Shown here: positions 38,142-52,200 of the stretch, piece by piece | Numbering within the stretch: the stretch's first letter is position 1 | Layout of the letters: every line of letters starts with the position of its first letter | Source: Arcuatula senhousia | Taxonomy: Eukaryota > Mollusca > Bivalvia > Mytilida > Mytilidae | Length of the DNA stretch: 64,000 nucleotides | Direction: 5' to 3' | Assembly: GCA_963971305.1 (NCBI GenBank) | Contig: OZ020311.1 | Location: 7,254,001 to 7,318,000, forward strand | Position numbers and translations under genes: made by a program | The notes under the pieces: generated by a model | Told to the model about the DNA's origin: nothing | Databases searched by the model: none | The model's input: the letters and a program-made list of their open reading frames with translations, nothing else

Positions 38142-38285
38142 AAGAAGACCTGCGGACAAGGTTTCCGCTTGGAAAGCATCGTCACCCCTAGAACACCCGC
38201 GGACAATATTTCCGCGAGGAAAGCATATTATCCCCGAGAAGACCCACGGTCGGAACTTTCGCAGAGAAAACATGTTTCCCCGCTA
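38142..38285. repeat. GC-rich ~46 bp tandem repeat, three units
   Basis: Units carry GAAGACCTGCGGACAAGGTT, GAACACCCGCGGACAATATT and GAAGACCCACGGTCGGAACT, followed by TTCCGC-like and GGAAAGCAT words. The inverse GCGGA/TTCCGC pairs allow small hairpins. Clearly higher GC than its surroundings. Confidence 0.65.
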
Positions 38286-38789
38286 TCCCCAGTATTAACT
38301 TTTTCAGTGAACAGGAAGTAGATATCTGACATGTGGACCTACTTTTGATACTTGCAATACGTCATATACCAAATATCATGTTCCTGTGATGAATAGTTTC
38401 CGATAAAACTGTTACCATGTGTTACGAACATTTTAAACAATTGACCAATAGTGTTGAAAATTCTCAAAGTCTTAACAGAAAGTATATGTAAGACAGACCT
38501 AATTTTGTTCTTGCGATAAAGGACCTCATGCTGAAGCCAAATATTAAAATTTCAAGCAATTGTGATTTGTAGTTGTTGAGACAACTGTTAAGAAAGTTAT
38601 GTTGTAGACGGACGATGGGAACGGAAGGACAGAGATAAACCAGTAAACCCCATTCATCTTCAAAGCGGGGTATAAAAATCCACTTTAAATTTATTTGAAA
38701 AAAAATATTACCATCACGATTGTCACAGAGCTTTGATGCAATAATCTGCACTAGTTTTTAAATTATAATGCAAAGACAAACAAAAAATG

Positions 38790-40318
38790 TGTTTGACATT
38801 TTTAGGACCATAACCCCAAAAAGATATCATCTGACAACTATGACCCGATGGACACTTTTATAGAGCTTTAGCTGAACATAAATAATTCAAAACCTTTTCT
38901 TTATCAGCAATCATTTTTTTTATGCTGTTAGTCAAAAACACGATAATTTTCCGAATTAAGGACCGCAACCCTTGATAAGAGGCTCCTAGGAGCTTGAATC
39001 TTAAGGTCATTCTGAAGAATGACAATTTTACCCAATACTGACTTTTGTAGAGCTTAATAAGCTGAATGTTTAAGCAAGTAACATTTTAACTTTAAGGAGC
39101 CACCAGACATCTTCGGCTAAATGGAGACTTTTGTAAAGTGCAGTGAGCTAAAGGTTTAAGAAAGCAACAGCTTTTCTCCCTAGTCCACAATAATGTTCAT
39201 TCTATAGGACAAAAACATGAAATATAAAGAAGGAATGTGTCCATGGGACACAAATGCCCCCGCTAGGCCCCAAACAGAAAGTGGAAGTCTCACAGGTCTA
39301 AAAGTTGCTTAGGACATACAGATTGTCATACTGAACAATCCTACAAAGTTTCAAATCATTCTTCTGCAAAAAGCTTGACAGAAATTTTCAAGTATTTTTC
39401 ATAGATTTCATATCGGCCCTACCCTAAACAGGAAGTAAAAGTCCGATAGGTCTGAAAGTGGCTTAGGACGTACAGTTTGTCATACTGAACCATCCTACCA
39501 AGTTTCAAATTATTCCCATGTACGGTTCCTGAGAAAAGCTTGACGGACATTTGTTCGGACAGTTGGACATACGGATTAAGTAAAACTTTATGCCCCCGAC
39601 ATGTCCTCGCGGGGGCATAAAACGCTATTTTTGACATATGGAGAGAGAAAACCACTATAAGGGGTCAGCTGACATCTTCGACCCAATGAATACTTTTGTA
39701 GAGCTTCGGTCCAGGTCATCCGAAAACTTCCATCAAATGGAGAGGTTTTTTTTATTTTAAGAATTTCTCAAACTGGACATCCGTCTGTCTGTAATGGAAT
39801 TCATTCTATGAGCCAAAACCCTTCTTTGGCCATAGCCCCTTACATGGGTCATCTGACAACTTCGAACCATTGTTGAACATTAAAGCAAGCAACAGCTTCC
39901 CTCTATCTGCAAAAGTTTCCATTATAATTATATAAGGCAAAAACATAAAAATCGTGATTTTAAACTAAAAGGGCCATTACGTCTTAAAGGAATTACCTGA
40001 CAACTTCGACTCAAAAGAACCATAGAGGCATCAGATTTGTTCTATCTGTCATATTAATTAAGTTATAAATCTTTAAAGGTGATTCTACCCCAATTAGATA
40101 TTTTAGCGATGGCGACCATGTTTTTTGTTGAATCAAACATCAAAAACAATAGTTTTGTAAACGCCACCACAAATAACAAGCATACCAAGTTGGTTGCACT
40201 TCGTCAATCGGTTTTAAAGAAACAAAGTTTTGAAAGTTGAAAAGACGACAGACGACGGACGACGGATGCCAAGTGATAACAATATATCACATGACCTTTG
40301 TCCAAGTGAGCTAAAATA
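38790..40318 (-). repeat. Degenerate repeat family R6 copy, interrupted by R5
   Basis: Shares ATCATCTGACAACT, TTTTGTAGAGCTT and the end ACGGATGCCAAGTGATAACA...AGTGAGCTAAAA with 23901-25420. The R5 copy at 39222-39622 splits a unit after GGACAAAAACATGAAA and before ACGCTATTTTTGACA. Confidence 0.75.
39222..39622 (-). repeat. Dispersed repeat family R5, inverse copy nested in R6
   Basis: Reverse orientation: AAAGAAGGAATGTGTCCATG at the left, CTCGCGGGGGCATAAAA at the right. ATAAA-like bases at both edges may be a target duplication. Confidence 0.8.
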
Positions 40319-41339
40319 ATGATATGTCCAAATTAAATGAAGACATGATGCCCTCCCATGCAACCAGCCTTTGAACCGTAAAGTCGATTACATGTAGTGG
40401 GCATAATATGTAATAAAGACTTTTTATGCTAATATGATTGCGTGCGAAGGTTCTTGATTGGTTTATTGGTTTAAAGAAACTATAACAAATATCATTCATA
40501 AAGTTGATGGTACAGCTACCGGTTTTCTAAAAAGATTTTGCGATAATATCATATTTCCTTTATGGAAAAATAGCTTCAACCTGTTGGTATAACCTGATTT
40601 GGAACGGACGGACCAACGGACGGACCAGAACACCATGCATAAGATATGCCCTTCTACTTTCGCAGACAAAAAAAGCCTTTGATGATAAAGGTCCTTCAGA
40701 AGGAATTCAATTTATAATGTGGGAAACCAGTATAGAAAAAGAAAGCAAAAAGGGCATGAAGAGACAAAACTATATCAAATTGTCTGGCAAACATTTTAAA
40801 CTGCATCTGATGCGCGTTTTGCTTTGAAAGAAACAATCTAACTCTGGATGAAAATTTCAAGATTTTTAAGAGCAAAATGATGAACCAAAAATTTTAGCAT
40901 TATATCCGTTTGATTACAAAAGGGAACCAATAACTTATCCACAACTCCTACTAAATTACTCAATAGATTTTTACCACTCAATGGATTTTCATGAAATTTC
41001 ATAGAATGTTTGTGACTTAATGTAGATGTGCAACTTCCATTAAAAATCTGGTCAATTCGTGGGGTGCGTTGGGTATATATTTGTAAGCTGCAGTTCGCAG
41101 TTTTCTAGTTTTACACTAAAAGAAAGGATATTTTATATAAAATAGCAGGGATTTAAAAGAAAGCAATTTTAATGCAATTACCCAATACAAACAGCTCGTT
41201 TAAACTGTTGAGTTGTTCCGTTTTGTTTACAACACTAAACGTGAATTTCTTGGTAAGAAGGGAGCGGTAATAGTTCAAAAAGTACTTTGTAAATAAAAGA
41301 ACTTCTTTTCCGTGTACATGAACATGTAACGAATAAGAC
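40319..41339. other. Intergenic between R6 copy and satellite array
   Basis: AT-rich sequence; short GGACGGACC repeat near 40606. No gene or RNA recognised. Confidence 0.5.
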
Positions 41340-44300
41340 TAAGATCTTACAGGTCAATCCTGACTAATAACGATATACATCTATTTAAAAAGAATTTAAT
41401 CAACTCTTGGGCCAAGGGCAATATAATGCTTGGTTCGTTTTTGTGACCATTATTGAGGACAATAGACCCCACGGGACCCGTGGTGTTAGGTCCGTTTTTT
41501 TGTGTATACAGGATTTTCATATAAATAAATAAACGGAGTTTTAATCTAAAAACAGTGATCCAAAGGACACAGGACCCAGAAAGGCCCCGTGGTGGTAGGT
41601 CATTTTTACGTTGCAAGATTTCTATATTAACTCATGTTATATACGAGGGTTCGAATTTTTTTTGACAGTGGTCCATTGGATCCCGGACCTGTTTAGAATG
41701 TCAGGCCTAGCTGATATGGACCCACATACACAATTTCGATAGACTTGAACCATCCCTGGGACCCATAGGCCCCGTGGTACAAAGTCCGTTTCCATGGTGC
41801 AACATTTCTACATCAAGTCATGTTATACATGAAATGCATGAGGATTCGAATTTTTTTTTTTTGACAGTGATCCATTGGATCCCGGACCTATTTAGAATGT
41901 TAGGCCTAACTCATATGGACCCACATACACAATTTCGATAGACTTGGACCATCCCTGGGACCCATAGGCCCCGTGGTGCAAAGTCCATTTCCATGGTGCA
42001 ACATTTCTACATCAAGTCAAGTTATACATGAAATGCATGAGGATTCGAATTTTTTTTTTGACAGTGATCCATTGGATCCCGGTCTTCTTTAGATGTTAGG
42101 CCTAACTCATATGGACCCACATACACAATTTCGATAGACTTGGACCATCCCTGGGACCCATAGGCCCCGTGGTGCAAAGTCCGTTTCCATGGTGCAACAT
42201 TTCTACATCAAGTCATGTTATACATGAAATGCATGAGGATTCGAATTTTTTTTTTGACAGTGATCCATTGGATCCCGGACCTATTTAGAATGTTAGGCCT
42301 AACTCATATGGACCCACATACACAATTTCGATAGACTTGGACCATCCCTGGGACCCATAGGCCCCGTGGTGCAAAGTCTGTTTCCATGGTGCAACATTTC
42401 TACATCAAGTCATGTTATACATGAAATGCATGAGGATTCGAATTTTTTTTTTGACAGTGATCCATTGGATCCCGGACCTATTTAGAATGTTAGGCCTAAC
42501 TCATATGGACCCACATACACAATTTCGATAGACTTGGACCATCCCTAGGACCCATAGGCCCCGTGGTGCAAAGTCCATTTCCATGGTGCAACATTTCTAC
42601 ATCAAGTAAAGTTATACATGAAATGCATTAGGATTCGAATTTTTTTTTGACAGTGATCCATTGGATCCCGGTCTTATTTAGATGTTAGGTCTAACTCATA
42701 TGGACCCACATACACAATTTCGATAGACTTGGACCATCCCTGGGACCCATAGGCCCCGTGGTGCAAAGTCCGTTTCCATGGTGCAACATTTCTACATCAA
42801 GTCATGTTATACATGAAATGCATGAGGATTCGAATTTTTTTTGACAGTGATCCATTGGATCCCGGACCTATTTAGAATGTTAGGCCTAACTCATATGGAC
42901 CCACATACACAATTTCGATAGACTTGGACCATCCCTAGGACCCATAGGCCCCGTGGTGCAAAGTCCATTTCCATGGTGCAACATTTCTACATCAAGTAAA
43001 GTTATACATGAAATGCATTAGGATTCGAATTTTTTTTTGACAGTGATCCATTGGATCCCGGTCTTATTTAGATGTTAGGCCTAACTCATATGGACCCACA
43101 TACACAATTTCGATAGACTTGGACCATCCCTGGGACCCATAGGCCCCGTGGTGCAAAGTCCGTTTCCATGGTGCAACATTTCTACATCAAGTCATGTTAT
43201 ACATGAAATGCATGAGGATTCGAATTTTTTTTTTGACAGTGATCCATCGGATCCCGGACCTATTTAGAATGTTAGGCCTAACTCATATGGACCCACATAC
43301 ACAATTTCGATAGACTTGGACCATCCCTGGGACCCATAGGCCCCGTGGTGCAAAGTCCGTTTCCATGGTGCAACATTTCTACATCAAGTAAAGTTATACA
43401 TGAAATGCATTAGGATTCGAATTTTTTTTTGACAGTGATCCATTGGATCCCGAACCTATTTAGAATGTTAGGCCTAACTCATATGGACCCACATACACAA
43501 TTTCGATAGACTTGGACCATCCCTAGGACCCATAGGCCCCGTGGTGCAAAGTCCATTTCCATGTTGCAACATTTCTACATCAAGTAAAGTTATACATGAA
43601 ATGCATTAGGATTCGAATTTTTTTTTGACAGTGATCCATTGGATCCCGGTCTTATTTAGATGTTAGGTCTAACTCATATGGACCCACATACACAATTTCG
43701 ATAGACTTGGACCATCCCTGGGACCCATAGGCCCCGTGGTGCAAAGTCCGTTTCCATGGTGCAACATTTCTACATCAAGTCATGTTATACATGAAATGCA
43801 TGAGGATTCGAATTTTTTTTTGACAGTGATCCATTGGATCCCGGACCTATTTAGAATGTTAGGCCTAACTCATATGGACCCACATACACAATTTCGATAG
43901 ACTTGGACCATCCCTAGGACCCATAGGCCCCGTGGTGCAAAGTCCATTTCCATGGTGCAACATTTCTACATCAAGTAAAGTTATACATGAAATGCATTAG
44001 GATTCGAATTTTTTTTTGACAGTGATCCATTGGATCCCGGTCTTATTTAGATGTTAGGCCTAACTCATATGGACCCACATACACAATTTCGATAGACTTG
44101 GACCATCCCTGGGACCCATAGGCCCCGTGGTGCAAAGTCCGTTTCCATGGTGCAACATTTCTACATCAAGTCATGTTATACATGAAATGCATGAGGATTC
44201 GAATTTTTTTTTGACAGTGATCCATCGGATCCCGGACCTATTTAGAATGTTAGGCCTAACTCATATGGACCCACATACACAATTTCGATAGACTTGGACC

Positions 44301-47300
44301 ATCCCTGGGACCCATAGGCCCCGTGGTGCAAAGTCCATTTCCATGGTGTAACATTTCTACATCAAGTAAAGTTATACATGAAATGCATTAGGATTCGAAT
44401 TTTTTTTTGACAGTGATCCATTGGATCCCGAACCTATTTAGAATGTTAGGCCTAACTCATATGGACCCACATACACAATTTCGATAGACTTGGACCATCC
44501 CTGGGACCCATAGGCCCCGTGGTGCAAAGTCCATTTCCATGGTGTAACATTTCTACATCAAGTAAAGTTATACATGAAATGCATTAGGATTCGAATTTTT
44601 TTTTGACAGTGATCCATTGGATCCCGGTCTTATTTAGATGTTAGGTCTAACTCATATGGACCCACATACACAATTTCGATAGACTTGGACCATCCCTGGG
44701 ACCCATAGGCCCCGTGGTGCAAAGTCCGTTTCCATGGTGCAACATTTCTACATCAAGTCATGTTATACATGAAATGCATGAGGATTCGAATTTTTTTTTG
44801 ACAGTGATCCATTGGATCCCGGACCTATTTAGAATGTTAGGCCTAACTCATATGGACCCACATACACAATTTCGATAGACTTGGACCATCCCTAGGACCC
44901 ATAGGCCCCGTGGTGCAAAGTCCATTTCCATGGTGCAACATTTCTACATCAAGTAAAGTTATACATGAAATGCATTAGGATTCGAATTTTTTTTTGACAG
45001 TGATCCATTGGATCCCGGTCTTATTTAGATGTTAGGTCTAACTCATATGGACCCACATACACAATTTCGATAGACTTGGACCATCCCTGGGACCCATAGG
45101 CCCCGTGGTGCAAAGTCCGTTTCCATGGTGCAACATTTCTACATCAAGTCATGTTATACATGAAATGCATGAGGATTCGAATTTTTTTTTGACAGTGATC
45201 CATTGGATCCCGGACCTATTTAGAATGTTAGGCCTAACTCATATGGACCCACATACACAATTTCGATAGACTTGGACCATCCCTAGGACCCATAGGCCCC
45301 GTGGTGCAAAGTCCATTTCCATGGTGCAACATTTCTACATCAAGTAAAGTTATACATGAAATGCATTAGGATTCGAATTTTTTTTTGACAGTGATCCATT
45401 GGATCCCGGTCTTATTTAGATGTTAGGCCTAACTCATATGGACCCACATACACAATTTCGATAGACTTGGACCATCCCTGGGACCCATAGGCCCCGTGGT
45501 GCAAAGTCCGTTTCCATGGTGCAACATTTCTACATCAAGTCATGTTATACATGAAATGCATGAGGATTCGAATTTTTTTTTGACAGTGATCCATCGGATC
45601 CCGGACCTATTTAGAATGTTAGGCCTAACTCATATGGACCCACATACACAATTTCGATAGACTTGGACCATCCCTGGGACCCATAGGCCCCGTGGTGCAA
45701 AGTCCATTTCCATGGTGTAACATTTCTACATCAAGTAAAGTTATACATGAAATGCATTAGGATTCGAATTTTTTTTTGACAGTGATCCATTGGATCCCGA
45801 ACCTATTTAGAATGTTAGGCCTAACTCATATGGACCCACATACACAATTTCGATAGACTTGGACCATCCCTGGGACCCATAGGCCCCGTGGTGCAAAGTC
45901 CATTTCCATGGTGTAACATTTCTACATCAAGTAAAGTTATACATGAAATGCATTAGGATTCGAATTTTTTTTTGACAGTGATCCATTGGATCCCGGTCTT
46001 ATTTAGATGTTAGGTCTAACTCATATGGACCCACATACACAATTTCGATAGACTTGGACCATCCCTGGGACCCATAGGCCCCGTGGTGCAAAGTCCATTT
46101 CCATGGTGTAACATTTCTACATCAAGTAAAGTTATACATGAAATGCATTAGGATTCGAATTTTTTTTTGACAGTGATCCATTGGATCCCGGTCTTATTTA
46201 GATGTTAGGCCTAACTCATATGGACCCACATACACAATTTCGATAGACTTGGACCATCCCTAGGACCCATAGGCCCCGTGGTGCAAAGTCCATTTCCATG
46301 GTGCAACATTTCTACATCAAGTAAAGTTATACATGAAATGCATTAGGATTCGAATTTTTTTTTGACAGTGATCCATTGGATCCCGGTCTTATTTAGATGT
46401 TAGGCCTAACTCATATGGACCCACATACACAATTTCGATAGACTTGGACCATCCCTGGGACCCATAGGCCCCGTGGTGCAAAGTCCGTTTCCATGGTGCA
46501 ACATTTCTACATCAAGTCATGTTATACATGAAATGCATGAGGATTCGAATTTTTTTTTGACAGTGATCCATCGGATCCCGGACCTATTTAGAATGTTAGG
46601 CCTAACTCATATGGACCCACATACACAATTTCGATAGACTTGGACCATCCCTGGGACCCATAGGCCCCGTGGTGCAAAGTCCATTTCCATGGTGTAACAT
46701 TTCTACATCAAGTAAAGTTATACATGAAATGCATTAGGATTCGAATTTTTTTTTGACAGTGATCCATTGGATCCCGAACCTATTTAGAATGTTAGGCCTA
46801 ACTCATATGGACCCACATACACAATTTCGATAGACTTGGACCATCCCTGGGACCCATAGGCCCCGTGGTGCAAAGTCCATTTCCATGGTGTAACATTTCT
46901 ACATCAAGTAAAGTTATACATGAAATGCATTAGGATTCGAATTTTTTTTTGACAGTGATCCATTGGATCCCGGTCTTATTTAGATGTTAGGTCTAACTCA
47001 TATGGACCCACATACACAATTTCGATAGACTTGGACCATCCCTGGGACCCATAGGCCCCGTGGTGCAAAGTCCGTTTCCATGGTGCAACATTTCTACATC
47101 AAGTCATGTTATACATGAAATGCATGAGGATTCGAATTTTTTTTTGACAGTGATCCATTGGATCCCGGACCTATTTAGAATGTTAGGCCTAACTCATATG
47201 GACCCACATACACAATTTCGATAGACTTGGACCATCCCTAGGACCCATAGGCCCCGTGGTGCAAAGTCCATTTCCATGGTGCAACATTTCTACATCAAGT

Positions 47301-50300
47301 AAAGTTATACATGAAATGCATTAGGATTCGAATTTTTTTTTGACAGTGATCCATTGGATCCCGGTCTTATTTAGATGTTAGGTCTAACTCATATGGACCC
47401 ACATACACAATTTCGATAGACTTGGACCATCCCTGGGACCCATAGGCCCCGTGGTGCAAAGTCCGTTTCCATGGTGCAACATTTCTACATCAAGTCATGT
47501 TATACATGAAATGCATGAGGATTCGAATTTTTTTTTGACAGTGATCCATTGGATCCCGGACCTATTTAGAATGTTAGGCCTAACTCATATGGACCCACAT
47601 ACACAATTTCGATAGACTTGGACCATCCCTAGGACCCATAGGCCCCGTGGTGCAAAGTCCATTTCCATGGTGCAACATTTCTACATCAAGTAAAGTTATA
47701 CATGAAATGCATTAGGATTCGAATTTTTTTTTGACAGTGATCCATTGGATCCCGGTCTTATTTAGATGTTAGGCCTAACTCATATGGACCCACATACACA
47801 ATTTCGATAGACTTGGACCATCCCTGGGACCCATAGGCCCCGTGGTGCAAAGTCCGTTTCCATGGTGCAACATTTCTACATCAAGTCATGTTATACATGA
47901 AATGCATGAGGATTCGAATTTTTTTTTGACAGTGATCCATCGGATCCCGGACCTATTTAGAATGTTAGGCCTAACTCATATGGACCCACATACACAATTT
48001 CGATAGACTTGGACCATCCCTGGGACCCATAGGCCCCGTGGTGCAAAGTCCATTTCCATGGTGTAACATTTCTACATCAAGTAAAGTTATACATGAAATG
48101 CATTAGGATTCGAATTTTTTTTTGACAGTGATCCATTGGATCCCGAACCTATTTAGAATGTTAGGCCTAACTCATATGGACCCACATACACAATTTCGAT
48201 AGACTTGGACCATCCCTGGGACCCATAGGCCCCGTGGTGCAAAGTCCATTTCCATGGTGTAACATTTCTACATCAAGTAAAGTTATACATGAAATGCATT
48301 AGGATTCGAATTTTTTTTTGACAGTGATCCATTGGATCCCGGTCTTATTTAGATGTTAGGTCTAACTCATATGGACCCACATACACAATTTCGATAGACT
48401 TGGACCATCCCTGGGACCCATAGGCCCCGTGGTGCAAAGTCCGTTTCCATGGTGCAACATTTCTACATCAAGTCATGTTATACATGAAATGCATGAGGAT
48501 TCGAATTTTTTTTTGACAGTGATCCATTGGATCCCGGACCTATTTAGAATGTTAGGCCTAACTCATATGGACCCACATACACAATTTCGATAGACTTGGA
48601 CCATCCCTGGGACCCATAGGCCCCGTGGTGCAAAGTCCATTTCCATGGTGTAACATTTCTACATCAAGTAAAGTTATACATGAAATGCATTAGGATTCGA
48701 TTTTTTTTTTGACAGTGATCCATTGGATCCCGAACCTATTTAGAATGTTAGGCCTAACTCATATGGACCCACATACACAATTTCGATAGACTTGGACCAT
48801 CCCTGGGACCCATAGGCCCCGTGGTGCAAAGTCCATTTCCATGGTGTAACATTTCTACATCAAGTAAAGTTATACATGAAATGCATTAGGATTCGAATTT
48901 TTTTTTGACAGTGATCCATTGGATCCCGGTCTTATTTAGATGTTAGGTCTAACTCATATGGACCCACATACACAATTTCGATAGACTTGGACCATCCCTG
49001 GGACCCATAGGCCCCGTGGTGCAAAGTCCGTTTCCATGGTGCAACATTTCTACATCAAGTCATGTTATACATGAAATGCATGAGGATTCGAATTTTTTTT
49101 TGACAGTGATCCATTGGATCCCGGACCTATTTAGAATGTTAGGCCTAACTCATATGGACCCACATACACAATTTCGATAGACTTGGACCATCCCTAGGAC
49201 CCATAGGCCCCGTGGTGCAAAGTCCATTTCCATGGTGCAACATTTCTACATCAAGTAAAGTTATACATGAAATGCATTAGGATTCGAATTTTTTTTTGAC
49301 AGTGATCCATTGGATCCCGGTCTTATTTAAATGTTAGGTCTAACTCATATGGACCCACATACACAATTTCGATAGACTTGGACCATCCCTGGGACCCATA
49401 GGCCCCGTGGTGCAAAGTCCGTTTCCATGGTGCAACATTTCTACATCAAGTCATGTTATACATGAAATGCATGAGGATTCGAATTTTTTTTTGACAGTGA
49501 TCCATTGGATCCCGGACCTATTTAGAATGTTAGGCCTAACTCATATGGACCCACATACACAATTTCGATAGACTTGGACCATCCCTAGGACCCATAGGCC
49601 CCGTGGTGCAAAGTCCATTTCCATGGTGCAACATTTCTACATCAAGTAAAGTTATACATGAAATGCATTAGGATTCGATTTTTTTTTTGACAGTGATCCA
49701 TTGGATCCCGGTCTTATTTAGATGTTAGGCCTAACTCATATGGACCCACATACACAATTTCGATAGACTTGGACCATCCCTGGGACCCATAGGCCCCGTG
49801 GTGCAAAGTCCGTTTCCATGGTGCAACATTTCTACATCAAGTCATGTTATACATGAAATGCATGAGGATTCGAATTTTTTTTTGACAGTGATCCATCGGA
49901 TCCCGGACCTATTTAGAATGTTAGGCCTAACTCATATGGACCCACATACACAATTTCGATAGACTTGGACCATCCCTGGGACCCATAGGCCCCGTGGTGC
50001 AAAGTCCATTTCCATGGTGTAACATTTCTACATCAAGTAAAGTTATACATGAAATGCATTAGGATTCGAATTTTTTTTTGACAGTGATCCATTGGATCCC
50101 GAACCTATTTAGAATGTTAGGCCTAACTCATATGGACCCACATACACAATTTCGATAGACTTGGACCATCCCTGGGACCCATAGGCCCCGTGGTGCAAAG
50201 TCCATTTCCATGGTGTAACATTTCTACATCAAGTAAAGTTATACATGAAATGCATTAGGATTCGATTTTTTTTTTGACAGTGATCCATTGGATCCCGGTC

Positions 50301-51955
50301 TTATTTAGATGTTAGGTCTAACTCATATGGACCCACATACACAATTTCGATAGACTTGGACCATCCCTGGGACCCATAGGCCCCGTGGTGCAAAGTCCGT
50401 TTCCATGGTGCAACATTTCTACATCAAGTCATGTTATACATGAAATGCATGAGGATTCGAATTTTTTTTTGACAGTGATCCATTGGATCCCGGACCTATT
50501 TAGAATGTTAGGCCTAACTCATATGGACCCACATACACAATTTCGATAGACTTGGACCATCCCTGGGACCCATAGGCCCCGTGGTGCAAAGTCCATTTCC
50601 ATGGTGTAACATTTCTACATCAAGTAAAGTTATACATGAAATGCATTAGGATTCGAATTTTTTTTTGACAGTGATCCATTGGATCCCGAACCTATTTAGA
50701 ATGTTAGGCCTAACTCATATGGACCCACATACACAATTTCGATAGACTTGGACCATCCCTGGGACCCATAGGCCCCGTGGTGCAAAGTCCATTTCCATGG
50801 TGTAACATTTCTACATCAAGTAAAGTTATACATGAAATGCATTAGGATTCGAATTTTTTTTTGACAGTGATCCATTGGATCCCGGTCTTATTTAGATGTT
50901 AGGTCTAACTCATATGGACCCACATACACAATTTCGATAGACTTGGACCATCCCTGGGACCCATAGGCCCCGTGGTGCAAAGTCCGTTTCCATGGTGCAA
51001 CATTTCTACATCAAGTCATGTTATACATGAAATGCATGAGGATTCGAATTTTTTTTTGACAGTGATCCATTGGATCCCGGACCTATTTAGAATGTTAGGC
51101 CTAACTCATATGGACCCACATACACAATTTCGATAGACTTGGACCATCCCTAGGACCCATAGGCCCCGTGGTGCAAAGTCCATTTCCATGGTGCAACATT
51201 TCTACATCAAGTAAAGTTATACATGAAATGCATTAGGATTCGAATTTTTTTTTGACAGTGATCCATTGGATCCCGGTCTTATTTAGATGTTAGGTCTAAC
51301 TCATATGGACCCACATACACAATTTCGATAGACTTGGACCATCCCTGGGACCCATAGGCCCCGTGGTGCAAAGTCCGTTTCCATGGTGCAACATTTCTAC
51401 ATCAAGTCATGTTATACATGAAATGCATGAGGATTCGAATTTTTTTTTGACAGTGATCCATTGGATCCCGGACCTATTTAGAATGTTAGGCCTAACTCAT
51501 ATGGACCCACATACACAATTTCGATAGACTTGGACCATCCCTAGGACCCATAGGCCCCGTGGTGCAAAGTCCATTTCCATGGTGCAACATTTCTACATCA
51601 AGTAAAGTTATACATGAAATGCATTAGGATTCGAATTTTTTTTTGACAGTGATCCATTGGATCCCGGTCTTATTTAGATGTTAGGTCTAACTCATATGGA
51701 CCCACATACACAATTTCGATAGACTTGGACCATCCCTGGGACCCATAGGCCCCGTGGTGCAAAGTCCGTTTCCATGGTGCAACATTTCTACATCAAGTCA
51801 TGTTATACATGAAATGCATGAGGATTCGAATTTTTTTTTGACAGTGATCCATTGGATCCCGGACCTATTTAGAATGTTAGGCCTAACTCATATGGACCCA
51901 CATACACAATTTCGATAGACTTGGACCATCCCTAGGACCCATAGGCCCCGTGGTG
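41340..51955 (-). repeat. Homogeneous ~195 bp satellite array with higher-order structure
   Basis: About 53 head-to-tail monomers with very few differences. Each carries the words GACAGTGATCCATTGGATCC, CATATGGACCCACATACACA, GGACCCATAGGCCCCGTGG and TTTCCATGGTGCAACATTTC. Successive GACAGTGATCC words sit at 42060, 42256, 42453, 42649 and 42843. Monomers fall into recurring types: CCCGGACCT, CCCGGTCTT, CCCGAACCT, and a CCATCGG variant. The inner edge (41340-41660) is diverged; the outer edge stops abruptly within a monomer at 51955. It is the reverse complement of the array at 30540-34300. No coding potential. Confidence 0.97.
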
Positions 51956-52006
51956 CTAGACCCTTTTTTCGTTGGCTATATGATGGTGCTCGATGGTGCT
52001 TATAGT
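51956..52006. other. Junction between satellite array and LTR element, with shared border sequence
   Basis: 51 bp of non-satellite sequence containing GATGGTGCT twice and ending GGTGCTTATAGT, the first half of the border sequence. The second half (GGTTGTTGT) resumes at 56027 after the retrotransposon and its TAGT duplication. Confidence 0.75.
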
Positions 52007-52184
52007 TGTAACGATGCTTACCTACTCACTGGTAGTATCACAGTGTGCTGTAACGGCCGTAGTTGCAGACGAAGGCAGGGTCCGATACTGGAACGTCTGC
52101 TGCGTCTGGGGATGGCTATTTCAACTGGTGCATCCTGGGTACTTCCGGTACTCGTCAGACGTCATCCAGGTACAAACCACTACA
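52007..52184 (-). repeat. 3' LTR of the gag-only retrotransposon
   Basis: 178 bp partner of the LTR at 55845-56022, with the same TG...CA ends and one mismatch. It is preceded on the minus strand by a purine-rich tract. Confidence 0.95.
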
Positions 52185-52200
52185 CTCCTCCCTGTTTCAT
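52185..52200 (-). promoter_or_regulatory. Polypurine tract of the LTR element
   Basis: Directly abutting the 3' LTR, the minus strand reads ATGAAACAGGGAGGAG. This purine run is the usual plus-strand primer for LTR element reverse transcription. Confidence 0.8.

Noticed and set aside
38089..38298. Basic, repetitive 69-codon frame
   Set aside because: It is the translation of a 46 bp repeat whose length is not a multiple of three, so the protein does not repeat in frame.
41660..51955. CRISPR-like regular array
   Set aside because: The whole 195 bp monomer is repeated, with no unique spacers, in an animal genome; it is a satellite.
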